Shown: positions 56,699 to 64,000 of the stretch, piece by piece
How the letters are laid out: every line of letters starts with the position of its first letter
Numbering within the stretch: position 1 is the first letter of the stretch
DNA from: Boesenbergia rotunda
Lineage: Eukaryota > Streptophyta > Magnoliopsida > Zingiberales > Zingiberaceae
Length of the DNA stretch: 64,000 nucleotides
NCBI GenBank assembly: GCA_024364735.1
Contig: JAGFNQ010002307.1
Location: 118,902 to 182,901 of the forward strand
Reading direction: 5' to 3'
Notes under the pieces: model-generated
Databases searched by the model: none
What the model was told of the DNA's origin: nothing
What the model saw: the letters and a program-made list of their open reading frames with translations, nothing else
Position numbers and translations under genes: made by a program

Positions 56699-58871
56699 AT
56701 CTTAATTATTCAAATTCAAATTAATTATTCAAATCCCAATTAAATTAAATTATCTTAATTCAAATAAATTCAAATTAATTCAATTAATTCAAATCTTAAT
56801 TAAATTCAAATTAAATCTTAATTAAATTTAAATTAAATTAAATTCAAATTAAATTAAATTCAAATTAATAAATTAAATCTTAATTAAATTCGAACTTAAA
56901 TTTAATCAAATTAATTTCTAACTAATTCAACCTCAATTAATTTTTGAATTCAACTAAAATCTTTAAATAAATTAAACTCGAACTAAACTAAAACCTTACC
57001 CAAACTGCAACAATTAATTTAATAAAATTAAATATGTCAAAGTGGGTTGACATATTCGCGGGTTTACACGACATGTATTAAATCAGGAATTTGATACATC
57101 TTTAGAAACGTAATTAAAATGCTTTGGACTTGTTTAACTCATGCATAATTGTCATGTCATGCATTTGCTACTTCTTTTAAATATATGACATGTCATATTT
57201 AAATTTTATGCATATATTAGAACGGCTATAGGAAAAAGAATAATTGAAACTTGATCAACCTAGTATTGGGTAGCGGTAAGATGATAGTACGTTAGGGAAG
57301 CCTCTTCTAATAAAGTCAAGTATACACTACTTGGTCTCTTTAGACTGGTGAAACTAGCCGAAGCTACCGATCCAAGACCCAAACTAGTTAGACCAGAATT
57401 TTTCAAAAAGTAATTTTGAAAATGAAATTTCATTAAAAGGCTTTGTCAAGGAAAGGGTTGATGATCCAATAAGGCTACGGCCAAAGAAGGCCTAGTGCCT
57501 CGCCAAGACCTGGAAGCCAATTTTTGAAATTCAAATTCAAGTTACTTCTTGTCAAATTCAAATCTAACACAAGCTTCAATTAAATCTTAGAGTTAATAAT
57601 AAATTAAGAAAAAAGATTCAAGCATCTCACAATACACCTATAAGGCAACCATGCTTGTTGTATTGATACATCTAAAATGGGTGATATGTTAAGGACTAAT
57701 AAAGTGAAAAATATTTTTCAAAATTATTTTTAAAAATTGTTAGAATATTTTCCTAAAAATATATTTTCAAAATAGTACTTCAACATAATAATGTTTTTAT
57801 GGAATTCATGCTTGTCTGATTGATTATACATATTATATATTTTTCAAAAGTATATCTTTTCAAAAATTGTTTGACTCACTCAATTAGATACAAGCCTCTT
57901 AGGACAACACTAAAGTTCCTTAAGGCACTTAGATAGAGTCAAACGATGTTGGGTACAGGGGGAGTGGTTTATTCTTTTTCAAAAGTTGTCCTTGAAAAAC
58001 CACTGTCTTTTAAAACGGTTTTCGAAAACTGGACTTTAAATACTATTACTTATGTTTTTCGAAAACTATGTCGTATAAATTACCTTAATTTCAAAATATG
58101 TTTCGAAATTTCAAAATACATTCAAAGAGTGTGTTTTGTCTTGTTTGATTTTGATAAACCCTAATGACACAAAGGAAGGTCCACTTCATAATCTACAAGG
58201 ACTCCTAGGATGTGTCAGATTTAGGGGGAGTCTGAATCAATCTTCTGAAAAAGTTTTTTTGTAATTAATTATTTTTGAAATTATTAGATAATTCCTTTTA
58301 TTTGAATCAAACCTTAAGACTCAGAGGAAAAGTACTTGTGGTCAACAAGCTTCCCAGGACTGGGTCAAGTTTAGAGGGAGATCAAGTTAAAAGAATTATT
58401 GAATATTTCAAATATTTTCATGCTCGATATTTTCAAATCCTGCTAAAAACATAAGTAGTCTTTCAAAATACTATTATTCTATTTGTCAGAATTTGTGTGA
58501 CTTATGAAATTATTTTTTAAAAAAATCATAATAATTTTCAAAGTACTTGTACTTTTCAAAGCGCATAGCATCTTTTTCAAAATATGGATTTTTCAAAAAA
58601 TGCAATATACCATTCAATGCTTTCAAAAATTTTACACTAAGTATTTTCAAAAAGAACCAAAGGTTTTCATTGTTGGTACAAGTATTTTCTTGTGTTTTTT
58701 TGATGTATGACAAAGGGGGAGAGGTGTGCTTAAGTTAGAAAAATTTTCTCCCAAAAATCAAAAATATATTTTCAAAACTAAGACCATTTTTAGTTTGATC
58801 CCAAGGATAGTAAGTTAACCCCTTAAACCAATCTAACTTAAGTTATTGTCAAACATCAAAAAGGGGGAGAT
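56699..58871 (+). other. Copia B internal non-coding region, copy 2
   Basis: AT-rich tract, then a region collinear with 16141-18073 and including the same repeated GGGGGAG motifs and the purine tract at the end. No coding recognised. Confidence 0.65.
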
Positions 58872-60377
58872 TGTTGGTGCAAGTTGCATCAATGATGTTC
58901 TCCTTTAAAGTGTTTTAATGTTTGACAATACACTTAAGACAGTGATACATTGAACAGACAAAGGGGAGTTAGGAGAAGTAACCTAAGCGGAAGAAAAGTC
59001 CTAGTTAAGCTCGGCACTAAGACCTGGTGAGTGAAGTTGGGCACTAAGTCCTGGCATAGGGCTGGGCATCGAAGACCTGCTCGGAAGGTGGGCACTAAGT
59101 CCTGGTCGAGGACTGGGCAAGAAGACCTGGCCGAGGGTTGGGCACCGAAGACCTGGTTCGGGGAATTGGGCACGAAGACCTGGCCGAGGGTTGGACACCT
59201 AAGTCCTGGACCTAGGGTTTGGGCACGGAGTCTTGGTCCGAGGGACTGAGCAACTTAGCTGAGCGATGACTAAGGACAGGAGTAGAGACGGGTCAGGGTT
59301 TGGGCGTCTCGAGGTCCGGAGGTATCGGAAGCTAAGCAAAAGTCCACCCGAAGGACTAGGTGGCAACCGTCTCCTGAAAGGAGTAGGTGAAAGGCGCGTT
59401 CTCGGGGGTGGGAACTTGCGCCGGTTCGACCTAGGGTTTCTTGGAAATCCGAAGTCCGAACCAAGTCCTTAAGGCTAATATTATATATGCTTTATGTTTG
59501 TGTATCTTGCAGGTATCAAGATTGGAAGACAAAGCAGGCTGCTGGAGCCCTTGAAGCAGGGTGCCCCCATGCATCCAGGGCGCCCCCATCAGTGGGGGCG
59601 CCCAAGCTAAAGAAGGAAAATGCAGGTTTTGTGTGGTAGGCAAAATAGGTGTCAAGCGGGGCGCCCGGAGCGTCCGGGGCGCCCGGGTTTAAAGCTGTTT
59701 GTGCTGTTTCGAGTCTGAAACACAGATAAGCCTTCATGAGGGCGCCCGGGAGGTCCGGGGTGCCCTGGTCAAAGGTTTTATCAGCTACGGCGAGGTCGAC
59801 GCGGGGATAAGGTTTGACCGGGTTTATCGGGGCACCCCCGACGTCTAGGGCGCCCCCAAGAGTGCTATAAAAGGGGCCTCGACCCCTCTGCTTCAAACAC
59901 AACTGCTACAAGTCATTCTGATCATTCTGACCGACGACAACGCTCTAAAGACGAGGCTCTACGACCGGGAGGCTCCAGGAGGAAGTGCGCGGCACTTCCG
60001 AGGTCCAGATCGGCCGAGCTTCAACTTTATTTTGTTCGATTTGCATTTAATTTTCCGTACTTAATTTTTTTGTACTTGTGCTTGTACTTCTACACTGTAA
60101 GACGGGTTTTCTCCGCCTCCGGAAATTCCGGAAAGGAGACCAATAGTGGACTCACGCCGAGTACATAGGCCTTAGACGTACTGATCCTGGGGGTTGGGAA
60201 CCAAGTAAATAAATCCCGCTGTGTCCCTGTGTATTGCTTTTATTTTGTTTATTTACTTTTCCGCTGTGCTACTAACGTTCTAAGTTCAGAACGATCCGAG
60301 CTTTTCTACGAAGTTTCCGTGAGAGTTTTTCACGGTCGATATTCACTCCCCCCTCTATCAACGGCACCGGTCCTACA
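58872..60377 (+). repeat. 3' LTR of copia B, copy 2
   Basis: TGTTGGTGCAAG to CCGGTCCTACA, about 1506 bp, TATA box at 59866-59872, followed by TSD AATAG. Confidence 0.9.
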
Positions 60378-60382
60378 AATAG

Positions 60383-62761
60383 GCCGCAGACCTCAGAAGA
60401 ACTAATATGTAGTGCTTTAATCACAGAGCATTTCTTAAACAGTTACTTAAACAATATAAAGGCCACCAGTATGCAATAGAAGCAAGTACCAGTCCAGAGA
60501 TCCCAGGGTAACCCGCAAAACTGGAAAGGGAACCCAAATAAAAGGAAGCAGTGGGACCAAAGGTCTTCTAGGGGCTAAGAGTTGTACCAATTCGGATTTC
60601 CAACCGAGAACTCTATGGTGATTTAGTAGTCCTTGATATGAAGGATTATGATATCATTTTAGGGATTTATAGTGTCTCCATTGAATGCCGCAAAAGAAGA
60701 GTAAAGTTCACGCCAGAAGCAGAACTTCCATTCGAGTTTGTAGGAGACCCAAAGAGAAAGACAAAGAGGTTTCTTTCTAACCTACAAGCTCACAAGATGT
60801 TAGGTAATTGATGTTCTGGTTATTCAACACATATAATAGATGCAAGGCAAAGAGAAAGGCTAAAGAAAGAAGAAGTGCGGGTAGTATGTGACTATCCGGA
60901 GGTGTTTCCTGAAGAGTTACCAAGACTCCCTCCTAATGGAGAAATTGAGTTTGAAATTGAGTTAGCTCCAGGTACCAACCCGATTTCAAAGGCACCTTAT
61001 CGTATGGCGCCAGCATAATTGAAGGAGCTGCAGGAACAATTACAGGAGTTACTCGACAAGGGTTTCATCCGCCCTAGTCATTCACCCTAGGGAGCTCCCG
61101 TGTTGTTCGTCAAGAAGAAAGATAGATCTATGCGAATGTGCATAGATTATCGAGCCCTGAATAAGGTGACTATCAAGAATAGATATCCTTTGCCAAGGAT
61201 AGATAATTTATTTGATTAGTTGAGGGGGCAACCGTGTTCTCCAAGATAGATTTGCGGTCAGGCTACATCAACTCAGAGTCCAGGAGAGTGATGTGCCAAG
61301 AATGGCTTTTCGAACACAGTATGGACACTACGAGTTTGTGGTCATACCCTTTGGAGTGACGAACGCCCCTGCAACATTCATGGATCTAACGAATCGAGTA
61401 TTCAAGGAGTTTCTTGATAAGTTCGTCATCGTCTTCATTGATGATATCCTAGTTTATTCAAAATCTCAAGAAGAACATGACGAATATCTGATAGTAGTGT
61501 TGAAGATCTTATAGCAGAAGAAGTTGTACGCCAAATTTTTAAGTGTGAATTTTGGCTTGACCAAGTGGCTTTCCTAGGTCACATCATTTCCAAGGAAGGT
61601 ATTATGGTAGACCCAGCCAAGATTGAAGCAATTAGTAACTGAGGTCGACCAAAGAATGCTAGTGAGATCAGAAGTTTTCTGGGTTTAGCAGGTTATTACA
61701 GAAGATTCATGGAGGACTTTTCAAAGATAGTTTCTCCACTAACAGCCCTTACCAGAAAGAATAAGAAGTATGAGTGGACTGAAGATTGTGAGCAAAGTTT
61801 TATTAAGCTGAAGAAAAGATTGACAAGTGCTCCCATTCTTACAGTGCCAGAAAGCGATAGAAGTTTTGACATATATAGTGATGTCTCAAAGTTGAGACTT
61901 GGAGATGTACTCATGCAAGAAGGCAAGGTCATGTTTATGCCTCCCGACAACTTAAGAATTATGAAAAGAACTATCCTACCCATGATCTTGAGTTAGTAGC
62001 ATTAGTCTTCGCTCTCAAAATGTGGAGACTTATCTGTATGGAGTCCGGTGCAAGATTTACACAGATCACCAGAGTCTGAGATATTTCTTCACCCGGAAGG
62101 ACCTTAATCTGAGACAGCGAAGGTGGTTGAAGTTAGTTAAAGATTATGATTGTGAGATCCTCTACCACCCTGGTAAAGCGAATAAAGTGGCTGATGCGTT
62201 AAGTAGAAATACTTGCGCAACTTTAATGTCCCTGTCACCACTGTCACCACCACTGCAGAAGGAGATAGTAGATTATGGAGTTGAGATTTTAGATGGGCAA
62301 CTCTCAGTATTGACATTAGAGTCAACTCTGCTTGAGGATATACAAAAAAAGCAAGATCAAGATTCTGATATTCAAAAGATCAAGCAAGAGATGCAAGAAT
62401 GAGAAAGTAAAGAGTTTAGAGTATCTGATAGTGGGATACTTTATTATGGTGACCGTCTATGTGTCCCAACAGTGAAGAGCTAAGAAAGAAGATTCTTGAA
62501 GAAGCCCATAGTACTCCTTACTCTATGCACCCTGGTTCTACCAAGATGTACCAGGATTTGAAAAGAAGATTTTGGTGGTCTGGAATGAAAAGGGATGTAG
62601 CTAAGTTTGTCAGTACCTGTCTGACATGCCAAAGAGTTAAAGCAGAACACCAAAAGTTAGGAGGAATCCTACAGCCCATACAGATCCCAGAGTGGAAATG
62701 AGAAGATATAGCCATGGACTTCATTGTTGGTCTACCAAAGACAACAAATGGTTATGATGCT
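60383..62761 (+). pseudogene. Ty3 protease-RT-RNase H-integrase remnant, copy 2
   Basis: It keeps the stretch missing from copy 1 (60498-61288): protease end (LYGDLVVLDMKDYDIILG), a linker (VVCDYPEVFPEELPRLPP) and RT start (LLDKGFIRPSHSP*GAPVLF, MRMCIDYRALNKVTIKNRYP), with TAA/TAG stops and frameshifts. RT palm (61293-61514), RNase H and the integrase zinc finger follow as in copy 1. The frame ends at the copia F insertion after LPKTTNGYDA. Confidence 0.9.
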
Positions 62762-63170
62762 TGTTGGATCGAGAAGCCCGATAGAGGGGGGGTGAATATC
62801 GGAAAACTTTCGGATTTACGTAAGAGTAAGTGCACAGCGGAAAATGAAAAGAAAACACAGCACAAAGACACAGTCGATTTACTTGGTTCGGAGCCTGTGT
62901 CGACTCCTACTCCAAAGCCCACGGTCGTTGACCGTTTACTTTGGGCAATTCTATATCAGGCGCAAAAATCGTTTACAAAAGATTACAGGATTAGAATGAA
63001 GTACAGTAAACGTTAAACTAGCTCTTTTACCGACGTCCAGAGTAGATCGATTATGTCGGGGCAGCAGGACGTCGTCGGCTTGATTTGGAGAGTTTCCGGG
63101 GCAGGGCGCGAGAGCAGAAGAGCTTTGAGGCGTTGAAAGAATTGATGTTCGAAGCCTGGGGTCGAGGGCC

Positions 63171-63180
63171 CTTTATATAG
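63171..63180 (-). promoter_or_regulatory. TATA box of copia F LTR
   Basis: The minus strand reads CTATATAAAG followed by GGCCCTCGACCCC. It is flanked upstream by GGCGCC clusters, as in copia B. Confidence 0.55.
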
Positions 63181-63779
63181 GGCCTGGGGGCGCCCGGGAT
63201 GTCGGGGGCGCCCCCCACGTGGCGTTTGATCCGGTTGTAGCTCGGTCGCCGTCTGATCCCCTTATCCTCGGGATCCATTTTGACCGGGGCGCCCGGAGCG
63301 GTCGGGGCGCCCGGGTTGACCGGGTCAATCCTTATCTTCTAGCTTCGAAGTGTTTTGGTTCGAGGTGAGCGCATGGGGGCGCCCGCAGCACAGGGGGCGC
63401 CCGCGAGCAACGGGGGCGCCCGGAAGCACGGGGGCGCCCGCAGCTTGTACTGTCGAAGCGCACTTTTTGATTGTGTGTTTGGTGTTCACCTTGGGGGCGC
63501 CCGGGACACTCCGGGCGCCCTGGTCAGCAGTTGCCTCACTCCTTTGAGGCACTCTGAGCTGCAGACTCACGTTCCTTCGGTCCTGCATCCAGGGTTAGTC
63601 CAAAACCCAATAACATAATAAATTATTAGATTTATACAGCCTTAGCTGTCTTGGTTCTGACTTTGGTCTCCAAAATGGAGCCCTAGGTCGAACCGACGCC
63701 TACTGTTCCCTCGACGGGGAACGCGTCCTCACCTACTCCTCTCGGGAGAAATTACCTGATGCCAACCGCTCCTTTGGTT

Positions 63780-64000
63780 GGACTTTTGCCTGACGGTCCT
63801 TTGTCAGGTCTTGGATGCCGAGCTGTCCTTCGCCCAGTGCCTAGCATTCCTTCGCTAGGGCTTTAGTCCCAAGCTGTCCTTCGCCTGGCGCCTAGCAGTC
63901 CTTCGCTAGGGCTTGGATACTGGCAGTCCTTCGCCAGTTGCCTAGCAGTCCTTCGCTAGAGCTTGGATACTGGCAGTCCTTCGCCAGGTGCCTAGCAGTC
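63780..64000. repeat. Tandem repeat in copia F LTR
   Basis: Units of about 50 bp containing CCTTCGCTAGGGCTTGGATA and CTGGCAGTCCTTCGCCAG repeat at least four times up to the window end. They correspond in reverse to the GGGCAC..AAGTCCTGG array of copia B LTRs. Confidence 0.75.

Larger units (their letters stand above)
52140..60377 (+). mobile_element. Copia element B, copy 2 (rearranged)
   Basis: TSD AATAG at 52135-52139 and 60378-60382, exactly the site used in copy 1. The 5' LTR is normal to about 52688, then is replaced by a large palindrome (52689-55232). The gag remnant is interrupted by a solo LTR (55213-56216). The internal non-coding part (56699-58871) and 3' LTR (58872-60377) are collinear with copy 1. 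Confidence 0.9.
49194..64000 (+). mobile_element. Ty3 LTR retrotransposon, copy 2 (runs past window end)
   Basis: Duplicate of copy 1: LTR 49194-50977, primer site, gag remnant, copia B at the same site, then protease/RT/RNase H/integrase up to 62761, where copia F is inserted. It lacks elements A and E, so it shows the Ty3 and copia B sequences that those interrupt in copy 1. Confidence 0.9.
62762..64000 (-). mobile_element. Copia element F LTR (minus strand, runs past window end)
   Basis: It begins TGTTGGATCGAG after ATGCT and has GATAGAGGGGGGGTGAATAT near its edge, as in the copia B and D LTRs read in reverse. On the minus strand CTATATAAAG (63180-63171) is followed by GGCCCTCGACCCC, like the copia B core promoter. 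It has many GGGGGCGCCCG copies (63185-63520), and from about 63780 a tandem repeat built on CAGTCCTTCGC(T/C)AG. The other end, the TSD and any internal genes are outside the window. Confidence 0.75.

Overview
This is eukaryotic plant nuclear DNA, and almost all of it is nested LTR retrotransposons around one fragmented host gene. The evidence is tRNA-primed plant Ty1/copia and Ty3 elements with 5-bp target-site duplications (TSDs), a multi-exon gene with GT-AG introns, and AT-rich introns. I cannot name the species. A monocot is possible but unproven. No bacterial-type genes, CRISPR, rRNA or tRNA genes were seen.

Layout. (1) 12-32420 is a decayed Ty3 element on the + strand, interrupted by four insertions: non-autonomous copia B (2980-19599, TSD AATAG), which itself contains element A (4685-14977, minus strand, TSD GGCAC); copia E (from 19722), whose 3' half is missing so that it fuses in frame to Ty3 reverse transcriptase; and copia D (27033-32026, minus strand, TSD CTTAT). 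(2) 32421-33340 is unclassified repeat with a minisatellite. (3) 34333-47290, minus strand, holds eight exons of a plant threonine aspartase (Taspase1-like) gene. One intron carries copia G (36640-40504). The last exons are not visible. (4) 48930-49193 is the start of a probable hAT-like transposase gene, cut by (5) a second copy of the same Ty3 element (49194 to the window end). This copy carries B at the identical site (52140-60377), a 2.5-kb palindrome, a solo LTR, and a further copia LTR (F, 62762 onward).

The two Ty3 copies share the 11 bp of sequence in front of them and the same B insertion. They are therefore duplicates of one locus rather than separate insertions, with an offset of about 49.18 kb. 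A and E inserted only in copy 1; the solo LTR, palindrome and F arose only in copy 2. This gives a relative chronology.

The most interesting points are: element A, otherwise a non-coding LARD-like element, has a 730-codon frame broken by one TAG, with a Q/F-rich part and seven 27-residue tandem repeats; the in-frame copia-Ty3 fusion ORF; the near-perfect 1.27-kb-armed palindrome; and short sequence signatures shared by LTRs of different families.
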